Notes: generated by a model not told the origin, from the sequence alone. 64,000 nt of DNA from Acanthacorydalis orientalis (GCA_034766995.1 CM068320.1:8655001-8719000); one strand, 5' to 3'. Numbered from the stretch's first letter, positions 12,286 through 25,362 are shown. Numbers and translations are program-made.

Positions 12286-13572
12286 CTTACGTGGATGGTT
12301 TAAAGAGTAACTTGGTTCTATATTAAAGACAACAGTGCCAGTTTCAAAGTGTAATTTATTTTTCGACATAATTCACTCGAAGCTCAATGCCTTTTGTCCA
12401 ACGATTTTCCAGTTTCACTATTCCTATCCGAAAGTGGGTTTATCGAGGTCCTCAAAATAGTGATTAGCAGCCTCTGTTGCCTCTTCATTCGACCTAATCG
12501 CTTTCCAGTCAGGAAAATTTTGAGTTGCGAGAACTAGTAGAAGTCCAAGAAAGCCAAACCAGGCGAATGTGGTGGTTGTGCATGGGTTTCAAACTTCAAT
12601 GCGGCTAATTTTTGCTGAGCTACAACGCTTGAATGAATCGGTGCATTTTCATGGTGAATCAACTCTTTCTTCTTGACCTTTCCGGGACTTTTTACAGCGA
12701 TAACTGCCTTCAAAAATACTGCGTAGTATTGACCAATAACTGTTTTTCTCTTCTAAAGATAGTCGATCAAGATAATTCATTTCGCATCACAAAAAACTGA
12801 CTCCATCATCTTTTCAGTCGTGTGAACTTTATTAACATTCCTCGAAACCGTTTCACCGCGTTCAGTCCTCTGTTTTGATTGCGTTTTCGATTCTGATGTA
12901 TAATGTTGAATCGAAGTTTCATCCATGATCACAAAACGTCGCATGAAACCCATTGGATTCGTCTTAAACAGTTCCAAGAAGTCTGATGATGCTTTCGTAC
13001 GAACTTGTTCTTCCTCTGCAATGAGCAAACGCGGAACCCATCTTACGGAAAGTTTATTCATTATGCAAAATGAAATGCGTTCGCTCAGTTGAGATACCTA
13101 TAACTTCTGCTATATCATTCACTCCACTCGCTCGTTGGATAAATCCATATTAAGGACTGTATCGATGATTTCTGGCGTGACAGCTGTTCGTGGATCTCCT
13201 GAGCATGGTGTACCTTCGATACTTGTTCTATCACGTTTAAATTCATTCATCTAAAGTCGAACGGTTTCATGGGAAGGACAAAATTTACCCAATGTAGGAA
13301 ATGTCCTCTCATGGACTTCCTTAGCTGTTTTCTCTTTCAAAAAAAATAGCTGAAGCACACCTCGAATTCCGATTTTATCCATTTTACACTTTCGCACAAA
13401 ATGCTTGTGTTGAAACAACTGTCAAAGGAAGAATTAATGGCAGGATGACTTGCAACTTCACACGCGTTACTAAAAGGGATATAGAATTGTATGAAAACAT
13501 ATATAACTGCCTCCCTCTCCCTCAGCGAGTACACGAACCGAGTTATTCCCCCTTCAAACCGCCCTCGTAGTG
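12286..13572 (-). mobile_element. mariner element, family C, nearly full length
   Basis: Both ends can be seen. The left end (CTTACGTGGATGGTTTAAAG, 12286 on) and the right end (CTTCAAACCGCCCTCGTAG, ending near 13570) are inverted copies with several substitutions. TA lies outside each (12284-12285, 13573-13574), matching mariner's TA target duplication. The length, about 1.29 kb, is typical of a complete mariner. The right end runs straight into a TA microsatellite. The transposase inside is broken, so the copy is inactive. Confidence 0.9.
12356..13382 (-). pseudogene. mariner transposase, family C, broken
   Basis: About 342 codons from the likely ATG at 13382 (MDKIGIRGVLQLFF) to the stop after NYVEK at 12356, close to the usual mariner length of about 345. 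The helix-turn-helix region is followed by NKLSVRWVPRLL, then VIMDETSIQHYT (first catalytic Asp; the usual Trp after DET is Ser). VFCDAK and ILIDYL lead to the second Asp motif, read as HHENAPIHSS, where Asp has become Glu. The third motif reads PPHSPGLAFLDFY. The segment 12777-13061 is still open; stops and frameshifts lie elsewhere (for instance in the N-terminal third near 13250). DD34D mariner transposases cut and paste DNA at TA; this copy cannot make an intact protein. Confidence 0.88.

Positions 13573-13573
<1 letters not shown>

Positions 13574-13608
<35 letters not shown>
13574..13608. repeat. (TA)n microsatellite at mariner junction
   Basis: Begins at the TA that borders the family C mariner. 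Confidence 0.95.
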
Positions 13609-13611
<3 letters not shown>

Positions 13612-14187
13612 TGTGCGTGTGTATGTTGTATAATTGAAATAATTGTTCATATAGACATTTAATAAATATTCTGCGTATGTTTGTTTCTTTTAAAAGCTAG
13701 ACTCATATGCATAAAGAAAACCTTTTAATTTTATTAATTATTTTGATCGACAATGTACCAAATTTATTATTTTTTCATTAAAAATGGGCTATATTTTTTC
13801 AAGTAATAAATTCCTGCTACTTCAACGCAATGTCATTTTTTAACATATTTTAAAAAATCTAAAATATTGAAATAATATGCTTACTGAATTACACAATTAC
13901 ATTCCTTAAAATTATACAAAAAAATGTACTGTTATAAGCTGTTTAACCGAAAATTTATTACTCGTCGTTTACTTTAAAATTAAAAAATAATTGAAGGCAT
14001 CTATCAATTATCTGTTAATTAAAATTAACTGATTCGTAAAAAAGATATTTAGTCATTAAATTAATGGAAACGCTCTACCTATTAAAACAGTACATTGTAA
14101 ACAGCTAAATAAACGTGACAAAAAGTTAAATTTCGTAAAATTAATCCATTTGTAGAAAAATATGCTTGAAGAGTAAAAAAATAAATT
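13609..14187. other. Unannotated AT-rich sequence
   Basis: Nothing recognised. Confidence 0.45.
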
Positions 14188-14251
14188 TATATATATGTAT
14201 ATATATACATATATATAATATATATACACACACACACACATACATATACAT
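14188..14251. repeat. (TA)n/(CA)n microsatellite
   Basis: Interrupted TA followed by CA units. Confidence 0.93.
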
Positions 14252-16291
14252 GTATTTATGCTGTGTGTTTAGAATTTTAATATTATATTACAAGATCCTT
14301 ATTGAAAAAGTAGTCTTGAAAGATTTATTAAATAATGGATTGATCGTAAATAACTCTTGTTTCATGTAACATAAATTATTTTTTGAATTAATACATTGTC
14401 AGATTCCATTACTAATTTAATTTTTTAAACATATTTACTTTTATTTTATACGCTCTGTCAAATTATCTTTACTTTTCTTTTGTACTGTTTGAGGGGTCTT
14501 TTATTTATATTTCTGTTGTCCTATTTTGAATAGACATTTGTCATACTTTTAGTTTTTGCCACTATAACTAAATTATACTAGTGAATGGTTCTTTATACTG
14601 AACTTCTTTTTATTCAAATGTTCGATAATTCATTATTGTTGTTTATATCATTTATGGATTATGTGTATTTCGATGCCGATGTCATTGTCCCCAGAGTGCG
14701 AAAGTACTGAAAAAAATCATTGTATCTCATCAAATTCGTTTCTTTCATGTATTTCATAGTATTCTGAAGGTGATAGAATCTTATAAGTTAAGATGAACGA
14801 TTTATTGGCTAACTAAAAGTAACAGATCAGTAAAAACAGTGTTATTAATCAATAAATACTTATCAAATAAAAACATTAATTTACAAAAGTACTGAATACG
14901 TGGTACTTTAAAAGATAGATGAAATAATAATGACATTTGCTAAAATTACTAAAACTAGAAGTTCAAAAACAAGGTTGAAAATGTCTTACATTTGTAATAT
15001 TTTTTCTGAAATTTCTTTCCATGTTAAAAGTTGAATTAATTAATTTATTCTCAATAATTTTATTAATAAGTGGCATTGAAGATTAATGGAAACATTGTTA
15101 ATTACTCATTTAAAAAAAGTGTGAACATATTTAATGTAGTAATTAATTAAAAATTCTTTTGTGTTGTACGGAATATTTTTATTGTGTGAATTTGGTTTTC
15201 TTTTCACATAATTATTTCCAAAAATAATGGATTTTAATGAGCGTAATTAAATTTTTAACGAAACTGCTAACATAATGACCGTCTTGAATACTTAACAATC
15301 GATTATGTAAGATTAAATACTTTAACTTTTTATTACGAAGTGCATACATTAAAATTGAAATCAATTCATATGAATTTGTTTTGTGTCTATAACAATAAAG
15401 TTTGTGTCATCGTATTCACACATGCATATATAGTTCAATGTTTTTATTTATGACCATGACACATGAACTAAATTCTGCAAACTGAAAAAGTGGTTTCAAA
15501 ATCAACATCAATACAGCGATTTTTTTGCAATAAAATTGTTTGCATTGTGCTCGTTTTCATAGATTTACATAATTTACTTCTCTCTCTCTGTTTCTCTCTA
15601 TATGTATATACAATTATACACTAATTTATAAATATTATGTAAATGTTTTGTGCTGTTGATGGTTTTTAATAAATTCTAATATTCACATTTTGCATATTAT
15701 TGACATCGTTTATCTTCACAGCATTGACCAAACATAAAATAGCATATAATAAACGTGTTTAGATTATAGATAAATGTACGAATATTTTTTCCGTTCACAT
15801 CAACGTCAATTTAACATTCTGAAGGCCGATGAATAAGTACATGTATCTGTCAGTGAAAAAAAAAAATAGTAAGTAGGGTTAGAACAGGTGTACTTGTTAT
15901 GTAACTTTTATTAGAAGATAGACTCAAATGTTAAATTTAATTTAAAGAATTTGAAAGTTTTGTTTTTCTGACTGGAGCATTTTCGTCTCGAAACCATTAA
16001 TTTACTACAATAATTTCGTAAGAGTTTTTATTTATTTTTATTGTAATTACTGTTTTTAAATTAAATATAGTTTTTAAAAACGTATATATTTTTTTATGTT
16101 CGAAGTATTTACAAAATATTCTATATAGTACGTTCTGTATTTAATTCACGTTATATATATATTTTTTTTAATTTATACAGAATTTATTTTACATGTATAA
16201 TGTAAATGTAATATATTTAAACAAAATATAGCATGTTTAGTAATAAATAAATACCAGAAAATATTAAAAATAAAATGTTCAAACACAGATG
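14252..16291. other. Unannotated AT-rich sequence
   Basis: Two kilobases without a recognised gene, RNA or transposon. A TCTC-rich patch lies at 15580-15600. Confidence 0.5.
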
Positions 16292-16314
16292 AACTCTCTC
16301 TCTATTTATATATA

Positions 16315-16361
<47 letters not shown>

Positions 16362-16362
16362 A

Positions 16363-16393
<31 letters not shown>

Positions 16394-16468
16394 CGAATAT
16401 ATATATATATACGAGTATATATATATATATATATATATAATACAAACACACACACATATACATGTACA
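16292..16468. repeat. (TC)(TA)n(CA) compound microsatellite
   Basis: TC start, several TA blocks broken by CACATATAAA and TACGAA/TACGAG, then CA units. Confidence 0.95.
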
Positions 16469-16684
16469 TAGTCAAAATTGATTGTAATGAGGATGGATGA
16501 TGTAATGAGTTCACGGTTATATAGTGAGAAAAATTCATAAGAACTTTCTTTCGCGCATATCTCCATATACATATTTACCTTTATAAAAAAATTCATTTCA
16601 CGAATATAATAGACAAATTTGTTGATCTTTACGATTTTTAATCTTCGCTTAATTGGTAGTAAACTATTATAAACTATAATATTT
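16469..16684. other. Unannotated sequence
   Basis: Short spacer between the microsatellite and a mariner. Nothing recognised. Confidence 0.4.
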
Positions 16685-17376
16685 CGGTCTTCACGAGACC
16701 TTTTTCATCCACGTTATTGTAGACGATTCATTTTTTGTCGCCCGTGATTAATCGTTTCAGAAACGGGTCGTTTTGGTTTCTTTTAACGAGCGAATCAACG
16801 ATGGAAATGCGTCCCATTAAATTTCTTTCAGTTAAATTATGAGACACCCAAACATCGTAGCGATTCATATATCCAAGTGCCTCCAAATATTTTGCAACAC
16901 TCGTATGAGACACCTGCATTATCTCTGCGATGCCCGAGTCATGTAACGTTGATTTTTCAATAAGTGTTGCAATTTTGTCATTGTCAACAATAATTGCAGG
17001 CCTACCGGAATGCTCTCGATCCTGAAGGTCAAATTTCACATCCCTAAACTGAGCGAACCACTTTCGAACAGTACTACCAACTAAAGCACCTTCATAAACG
17101 GCGAATATCTTTTTTGCTGTTTTTACAGCGTTTTTTCCTCTCCGGAAAGGAAACCGCATTAAATGACGAAAATGCACTCTATATTCTTCCATTTTTAATT
17201 TAAAATTTAACAGACTTAAAATTCATAAAATTACATAGCCATAGCAGAGAAAGAAACGATGAAATGTCACCTGTCAAAATAACACATATGGAGTCATATC
17301 ATATAATCTAACTGCGCGTTAAATTGCAATTAATGACATATATTGGAAAACGCTACGAACTTTTGTCCCAACCCAA
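16685..17376 (-). mobile_element. mariner remnant, family B, 5' part only
   Basis: The right end carries an inverted repeat (TTGGGTTGGGACAAAAGTTC on the minus strand, 17357-17376) followed outward by TA at 17377-17378. Going inward there is a 5' leader of about 165 bp and then a transposase frame. Similarity stops near 16685, just after the first catalytic Asp, so the 3' two thirds is absent. The same end sequence occurs alone at 17748-17844 and at the 3' end of the copy at 37095-37944. Confidence 0.9.
16728..17192 (-). pseudogene. mariner transposase N-terminal part, family B
   Basis: A 154-residue open frame starting MEEYRVHFRHL, the typical N-terminus of this insect mariner type. It holds both helix-turn-helix halves of the paired-like DNA-binding domain (about residues 1-110: KWFAQFRD, HSGRPAI, GIAEIMQVSHTSVAKYL) and the linker NRYDVWVSHNLTERN. 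It reaches FLKRLITGDKK, where Asp is the first catalytic residue (family norm GDEKW; Glu is Lys here and the Trp codon is now the stop TGA). The frame continues past the stop as IVYNNVDEKG before similarity ends. It is the longest intact transposon frame in the window and could at most give a DNA-binding fragment with no catalytic core. I see no evidence of expression. Confidence 0.9.
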
Positions 17377-17378
17377 TA

Positions 17379-17747
17379 TAAAATTGTAATATGTCTGTAT
17401 CTGTATTATCGTCATAGATGAAAAACAAGGAACATAAATATTTTATCTTTTTTTGTATTATATATTCTGTATACAAACATCATATGCAACTAGATTTATG
17501 AAATCTACAATTTTTGTTAACAGCATTGCGCATGTCTTGATCTTCTCCGTTTCGATATTTAGTTCTATAGAGAAATGTGTATGTGAATTGTCAGTGTATT
17601 AAAATAACATTTTGCTATTTATTATCAAATAAATATATACAATTGCTTTTGACAAAATTTTATCTAATTAACTAGTGCATTAAATTAGTTTGTGTTTTTA
17701 TATTCCATCTATATTAGATTTTTGTTGACCACGTGGTGAGTGTTTGT
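17379..17747. other. Unannotated sequence
   Basis: AT-rich spacer between two family B mariner pieces. No gene. Confidence 0.4.
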
Positions 17748-17844
17748 TACATTTAGATTTGTCATGTTATTTAATCGAGCTGCCCGTGAAACTGTAATTA
17801 ATGTTATCTGTTGGAAAACACTATGAACTTTTGTTTCAACCGAG
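17748..17844. mobile_element. Lone mariner end, family B
   Basis: About 95 bp resembling the end and 5' leader of the family B mariner at 17280-17376: shared GTAATTAATG...TTGGAAAACxCTATGAAC, ending TTTGTTTCAACCGAG, with TA at 17845. No transposase follows. It is followed at once by a TA microsatellite. Confidence 0.75.
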
Positions 17845-17846
17845 TA

Positions 17847-17849
<3 letters not shown>

Positions 17850-17889
<40 letters not shown>

Positions 17890-17910
17890 GTACACATAAA
17901 TACATACATA
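17850..17910. repeat. (TA)n microsatellite at mariner end
   Basis: TA tract three bases beyond the lone mariner end, then ACATACATA units. Confidence 0.95.
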
Positions 17911-18364
<454 letters not shown>

Positions 18365-18895
18365 TTAATAAATTAGTTTTGAATTATTTATTGTAATAAA
18401 CTATAGACTGAATATGTTTCTTGTTAAATTTAAATACATGTATGTTTTTCCTGTTTACTAAATAATATTAAATTTACGTTGCTTTTCCCATTTAACAACA
18501 AAATAAACATTCTGTATTTTTAAATATATTTAAATTTTAGAAGGAACAATTACTTAGTTTTTCATATCGGTGAGAAATCAGCACAAAAAGAGAATAAATT
18601 TCCGTAACAAACACAAGGCATAAACGAACAACATTCGTCTTATTATTTGAAACACCTTCATATGCATATCTTCTTTCAAAGGTCATCTTTTTCCCAAACG
18701 AAATGCGGAATTCGTCACAGCACACAATATCTTCTCTTATGTATTTACACATACATAAAATCTTTTGTTCAAGTGTCTGTTGTACCTGAAGCATTTCTAA
18801 CGAGTGGATACTCGAAACGTTTATGAAATGCATTTGTCGAGACTGAAAATAACAACGAATGTATTTAAGTAACGTTATATAGTAAAGTAGAAATG

Positions 18896-18902
<7 letters not shown>
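18365..18902. other. Unannotated sequence with unassigned minus-strand frame
   Basis: The minus strand is open from about 18890 to 18537 with ordinary, non-repeat composition (for example KILCMCKYIREDIVCCDEF). It joins a Tyr-Ile microsatellite translation upstream. I do not recognise the protein. It may be chance or a piece of an unknown repeat. Confidence 0.3.
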
Positions 18903-18957
<55 letters not shown>

Positions 18958-18959
18958 TA
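18903..18959. repeat. (TA)n microsatellite
   Basis: TA tract followed by AAATATAAATAA. Confidence 0.95.
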
Positions 18960-19413
18960 AATAATGTATGCTGATTGATAGCATTCTTTTAATATTAACT
19001 CTGACATATAAGCTCCCGAGTTATATTTTCAATATTGTAATGTTTATGTATGTAAATCGTGTGCTAAAGTATGTCAACACAGTGTTGTTGTTTTTTCTTT
19101 AAAAAATGACATCTGCAAATAATGTCGATATAATTGTGTACAAGGTTGATGAAAAGTGTTTTCAAAAATAGGAATGTTTTCAAAATATCTTTCAGATATG
19201 TGAAATTTAAACTTGTACACGAGTTTATTTGAAAAACTGAATTTAAAAAGGAATAATAATCAGAGTTGCTTTTAAATAATGGTAAGAGATATTTGATGAT
19301 TGCAAATACTGTTTCTTTAATAGTTGTTTATCACTTTGTAATATATTGCAAATAACACGTATATTTGTGCTATATTTTTATTAGTGTTAATTATAGAGTG
19401 GCATTTAATATTT

Positions 19414-19415
<2 letters not shown>
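18960..19415. other. Unannotated AT-rich sequence
   Basis: Nothing recognised. Confidence 0.45.

Positions 19416-19471
<56 letters not shown>
19416..19471. repeat. (TA)n microsatellite
   Basis: Uninterrupted TA tract. Confidence 0.95.
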
Positions 19472-19473
<2 letters not shown>

Positions 19474-19714
19474 TATTTCAAAAAATAAGCAATGTTGCAA
19501 AAAAGAATATATTTATCAAAATATTTTTAATAATGAAAAATCTTGTACGAACATACATTAGAGCAAGATAAATAATTACGGTATAAATTTTATTTAAGAA
19601 TTTCTGTCATTATGAATATTTTTTCCTCTATATACAAACATTTGTGTTCCATTTATATAATATCAGTTTTATATAATGATAGTATTTTACATCTTTATTT
19701 TTTTCCAATTTGCA

Positions 19715-20122
19715 AGACCAGATTTACACTAGGTGCCGCCCTTAGCCCACCAATCAAATGCCGCCTTCTCCTCCAACCTAATTTTGTCCAAATGAATGAA
19801 AAGAAATCTTTCACTGTTGGTAATTTTGAAAATTTTTCAATAGAAAAAATTTTAGTGATTACTCAAAATTATTTATTGATTTATTTTATTAAAAAAATGG
19901 AAATTGACATGCAGTAAATTGATCATGTAATATATATTTAGTTTATGATTTTATTTCACATTTTTTTTTTAGATTTAATTTAATTTTTCATTTCACATTT
20001 GAGCTATCTGTAAATCGAAATTATGATTGAAATAAAAGTTTCAGCTTTTCAAAATTTTCCGCCCCTCAAAATTTGTCGTCCTGGACAGTGGCTCATGTTG
20101 TCCCTATCGAAATCCTTCGCTG
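19715..20122. mobile_element. Short TIR element (MITE-like, possibly hAT-derived)
   Basis: The left end (GATTTACACTAGGTGCCGCC) and right end, read on the other strand (GGATTTCGATAGGGACAACA), are degenerate inverted repeats. Inward, CCGCCCTTAGCCCA and GTCCAGGACGACAAATTTT also have GC-rich character unlike the AT-rich interior. The end style, GGATTTnnnnTAGG plus GCCGCC, resembles non-autonomous hAT-type elements of arthropods. No transposase is inside. An open frame at 19612-19917 crosses the left end and is not a gene. Confidence 0.55.
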
Positions 20123-21179
20123 CCAATGTATTTCTCATTGATACATTTTTATAGAGTTTTAGAAAGATGAAAATCAAATCAAAAAATGTCAGATACTTTT
20201 GTTAGATTTTTTGTTCACAGAATCTTATAATTTTTCCATATGCTTTTTAAAAACGAGTAGTGATATCATGTATACAAAAAAAATATAATTAAAGATTTTT
20301 TACTGTATAATATTCAATTAACTGATTTTTTTTCGTAATACTTTTTATTAAAGTTAAACAATTCAAATGAAAAAAAAACATCCTTCTTACACCAGATACG
20401 TAATTCTTTTGAAGAATCCACGCCCTTGACACAAATGCAAATATTTGTACATTTATATTGTTTCAAAAAATTATACTTTCCCTTATGTACCAGAGTGAGG
20501 AGGTACAGAAAAATCTGCATTTAAAGTTTTTTTAATCAAAAACAAAACATCGCTAAAATTTCACAGCTTTATTTTCTATGCTCTGGAAAAATGTATTCTG
20601 AAATGAAATTAAAGGAGCGCTTTTACACAGAAATCAATTCAAGAAGATTTTCTTTGCCTTGGAGGATGATGGCGTTGCCAAGGGAATGCGCATAAACGAC
20701 AATCAAAGTAATCAATAATTCTTTTTTAAATATTTTTGATCGGAAAAATGTTGGAGTGGTTTGTGTGGCCAAAAAACAATTCATTTGAGAAAGTGAATTT
20801 GGTTGGTGTCAGAACTGTTTTATGTCAGTAACGGTCGTGTAAATGGAATAGTTATACGATTCGGGTAGTTTTCTGTCAAGTGAAGCTGATTTGTGAACTT
20901 CGATTCGTAATAATTAATGTATTGAAGTGTAAAAATAGGTAAAGTCCTTTTCTTAGAATCACTCTTTATTTCAATGATGTTAAAAATGATATCTAATATA
21001 TTAGCATTATTCATAAAGATGCATAATTTATGTGTCACTAATATAGAAATAGTGGCATGTCATAAAAAAAATGATATAAGAAATCGTTCAATTCAAGTGT
21101 GTACATAATTCTGATTAAGAATACGACCACACTTTCATGCATTGTATACAATTAAATATTTTATCGTTAAAACAACAAG
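20123..21179. other. Unannotated sequence
   Basis: Mostly AT-rich. 20640-20710 is slightly GC-richer. No gene recognised. Confidence 0.45.
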
Positions 21180-21560
21180 CAGACGCGACAGATTGCTATC
21201 CAAGTTATTTAACGGTACCATAGAGGAGGAAGACGACGACGATCATCGTACAGTTAGATTGTCATATTATTTACACATCCATTAGTTAACGACCGAACAA
21301 TGAGCGGCCGAGGAGTGAAACTACGCAACGTTTAAGATGATGATGATGTATGTATTTATTAAAAATAACCACTCTTAAATGGCATCGAATCATCATCGTC
21401 CATCCATCACCTCCACAACGGCCTCTGTTTGTTAAGAAGTTAATGATATCATTGCATGCCAGAGACGTACGACCATCGCTTGATCGTCCGCCTCGTTCAC
21501 AGTAATTATTGCTAATATCGATGACTTCATCAGCAAATAACCTGCAAGCGATTTTTTTGC
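21180..21560. other. GC-richer island, function unknown
   Basis: Denser in G+C than its neighbours, with GAGGAGGAAGACGACGACG, GCGGCCGAGGAG and CATCATCGTCCATCCATCACC. It is not open on either strand over its full length and contains no transposon motif. It could be regulatory sequence or an untranslated exon. Confidence 0.3.
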
Positions 21561-21698
21561 ATCTATTATTTCATAAGTTTTTTATGCGCACTAATACTGA
21601 TCGAACTGTGTCTAAAAATTATATAAACGGTTAAAGAAAAACAAATATACATTTTATTTTACGTTAGTTTATTTGGTTTAGACATTATTTTTCAAATG

Positions 21699-21699
<1 letters not shown>
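21561..21699. other. Unannotated sequence
   Basis: AT-rich spacer. Confidence 0.4.
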
Positions 21700-21736
<37 letters not shown>

Positions 21737-21780
21737 AGAGAGAGAGACAGAGGAAGAGAAAGATAAAAAGAGAAATAAAG
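21700..21780. repeat. (TA)n(GA)n microsatellite
   Basis: TA tract followed by a purine-rich GA/AGAAAG stretch. Confidence 0.95.
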
Positions 21781-24700
21781 TGTGTTATTGTTAATAATAT
21801 TATAATATAAATGCAATTACAAAAACTAATAATCATTTGCACTTTCTGTTTAGTAATTGTAGAAGAGTTGTCAATTTCCATTACCATAAATCGTGTGATA
21901 TTTCATCATTGACTCTATAACAAAAGTCTTTTTGCATAATTGGTTATCGGCGAATCGAAATTCGTGATTAAAAATAATTATTTTATAGTATCAATCGTAA
22001 AAAATAAAATATTTATCTGTACTTTCAGGATGTTAACTATCGAAATATAAACGCAGATTAATATATAATAAGTTTTTGTGGTTGTCTTTACTGATATTAT
22101 TTTTAATTTATCGTCTCTCTCTATTTGCAGATCGTATAATGAAATTTTAATTTAATTTCCATTATTAAACAAGTAGTTATTAAAAATATTACAAGAAAAT
22201 GGATATATGCTGTAAAAATACTGTAATGGCTGTAATTAAAACCTGAAGTTATAAATGTTAATGTTTTCTTATTTAATTTAAAGTGCTTAATGGCATTTCC
22301 TCAATTTTCACATATATTTTTTAAGTGGAAGTCACGACTAAATCAGAATAGGGTATAGCAACGTTCTTCGTATAATTTCTCATAATATGATTGTAAATGA
22401 AGGACATATTTACCTGAATAATACTGTATTTCATTTGATTTTTATTTGATATTGATTAGATAATAATTATATTACCAAACATTTTAGAATCTAATATTTT
22501 TTGTTTTTTGTTTGTTATTTATATCTAATATTGTTTGTTTTTTGATTTATCTGAAAATGTATTTAACATTTTTATTTAATTTTCAACGCATAACAAACAT
22601 CTGATTCTTGTATTATTTATTTCTTATAGGAGACTTGTTTAGATTTTTTAATAAACATCTATTTTCATATTGATTTACTTTTTGTGTAAGTGCTTTTTGA
22701 ATTTTATTTAAGAATATTTTTTTTGTTACTCGTAGAAAATAAAATAGTTTAAAGAAAATTCCTCCGTGTCTAACTTTTTATTAAAATAACTCTAAATTTG
22801 ACGCTTTAATAATTAACTAATTTTTAATTATGTAAAAACTCAAACTCAGAATTAAAAATTTGTATTTAAAAATATTGTTATGTTATGTGTCTTAGTTGCA
22901 GCTTATCTAATTCGTTTATCGATATTTTAACATACTTTATTTTGTATTGTCAGTGCAACTAATTAATAAAATTTATTTCTCTTTTAATCGTTACCATTTT
23001 AATATTTTTTTTTGTCGATTTGAGTCTAGTAATAATTTAATAAACGTTTTCAATTCTGGAATTACTCCCTATTTATCGACAAGACTATTCGAAGTTCGGA
23101 TTGAAAAGAACTATTAGAATCTTCATTACTCATATATCAGAATATAATTAAAATACTTTAGTGATATTTAAATTTTAATTTAATATAATATCAGATTGTT
23201 AACATTATTTTCTTTTTTGTTTTAGGTAAGTGTCTACACGTATTTATTTTCTACTTTCAAAGCAGTAATAATATTTCAAATTTGTTATCGGTAAGTTGTA
23301 TTTTCTGGTCTTAGTGTGTGGTAGTATTTGAAATACTATTACGTCTGTAGTGAGTGGAATGATAATTTGATAATGTTTTAAATCTAATAAAAATTGAACT
23401 TTTTCTAGTATCAAGATAAATATTATTATATAAAAGTCGCTAAGTAATTTAATTTTTTACTACAATTATTATTTTTTGGTATGGTAACTAAATTCGATTT
23501 AAAAATTAATTTCCATTTTTCATAGACCAATAAAACATTAGTCAATGTGTAGAGGTAGTTATTTGTAGATTATTTTGATTATTGCTTGTGGAGATACCAT
23601 TGTTTTCAGAGAGATAAGGTGTAGAAATCTTTGAGTCATAAACTTTGGTTTGTACTTTAGTAGGTATATACTTGTTGAATTTATTTTTAATGTCAATTTA
23701 ATTTTTATTTGGAAAACATGCAATCGGCCAGTAAATCTTAATTAGTGTAATTATTTTATAAATTCAGCATGCAACTTGGTAATATTTTCAGTACCACATT
23801 ATAATTAGAATAAGTTAAATGCTTATATAATTGTCTCGTTTTAACCCGATGTGTCATTTTTTGTGATATTGTGAGGCGCAGGAAATATTTCTAGTTGTAT
23901 GGATTCGAATATAGAGTTTATTCAACAGGGATAAGAGTAATTTGATAGGTTTTGATGATCAGAAAAAAACTGTAACCTTTCGACAGTTTTTTTTATAAAA
24001 TTAACTGCTTTTTATGACCATTTACTGTGTCAAACAAATACATTGACTTTCGCGACAGTTCACACTAGACAAAGCCATTATGTAACTCATCCAATGACTT
24101 TCTATTAATAGTGCTGTACAGAATAAATATTGCATGTTTTTTCAGAACTTATAATTCTCTTTTTCTTAATTATACCTGAATATACACGTGTATTTTTTAT
24201 TTTATCTCATTAATATATCACACAATAAAAATCATTTCTACTAATATCTTAATCATAATCTTCTAATAGGACTTTACTTTAAAACTTGATTGTAAGATTG
24301 AATGACTTCTGAAATATTCACTTAACTCTATTCATTCTTAACTGTCTGTGAGAACGACTAGTGCAGTGGTCGCATGAGGAATTTGATATTTAAGAAACAC
24401 ATGGCATGTGATTTAGAACATGTTGCTTTTAGGGAAGGCGAGCTTATAGTCATAAATTTGAATATGTGATCCAAGAAATGATATATATGTCCTTTTTATT
24501 ACATTGATAAATTAAAATTGTAAAACGCTTGAACATAATCATTAGTTTACATGCATTCGCGCGTGAAACAATAAAAAACTTGTTTCTAAAATGATTAATT
24601 TTTTAGAACGGATCATAATTAATTACAAGAAAATACAAAAGTATTTTATTTAAAAATTAAACTTTTAATAAAATGTTTTCTTGATAAATTATACTTTGTA

Positions 24701-25313
24701 AAAATTAGTATAAAAGAATTATATTCGAAGACCTTTTCGCGTACTAAAAATGTACAGTATTATAAGTTTGTTAATTGAAATAATAAATTTAAATAAAACG
24801 TCAATAGAAAACTTACAATATTATCAAAATGAGATTGTATTTACTAGCTAATTTTAATTTGATATAATTTCAAAATTTCTCAATAAAAAGTACTTGAAAA
24901 CTTGAACACTTCATTTGCTATAAAATCTTGATAATAGGGATTGTCATCTAAAAAAAGAATTAAAACTGATTTCGTCTTTCAGTTTTAATAAATACTATTC
25001 TTGTAGTTTTTTTTTTATTTTTTTGCAAAACATATCTATAATTTAAATCACTATAAGTGATTAAGACAGAAGCAGTCTTCTCATCTGCTGTTTAAATTTC
25101 AATCAAATTAATTAACGAAAATGAACAGATCACTTAGACACAACATCACTCTAAAAAAGGATATACTTCTTATAAAGATACATTTTTTTTGCAACTTAAA
25201 TCATCAATGCCAAATATAATTTGGTAGATTGTGCCAGTTAGCATTCTGTATTGATGATGGAAAAAAACGCCTGAAAAAATAAATATATTTGTCAAGGTTA
25301 TATTTCATCCGAT

Positions 25314-25316
<3 letters not shown>
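21781..25316. other. Unannotated AT-rich sequence
   Basis: Over 3.5 kb with no recognised gene or transposon. A direct duplication built on ATCTAATATT...TTTGTTTTTTG lies at 22490-22550. Confidence 0.5.

Positions 25317-25362
<46 letters not shown>

Noticed and set aside
24365..24400. GCAGTGGTCGCATGAGG as a possible hAT left end
   Set aside because: No inverted partner or transposase nearby.
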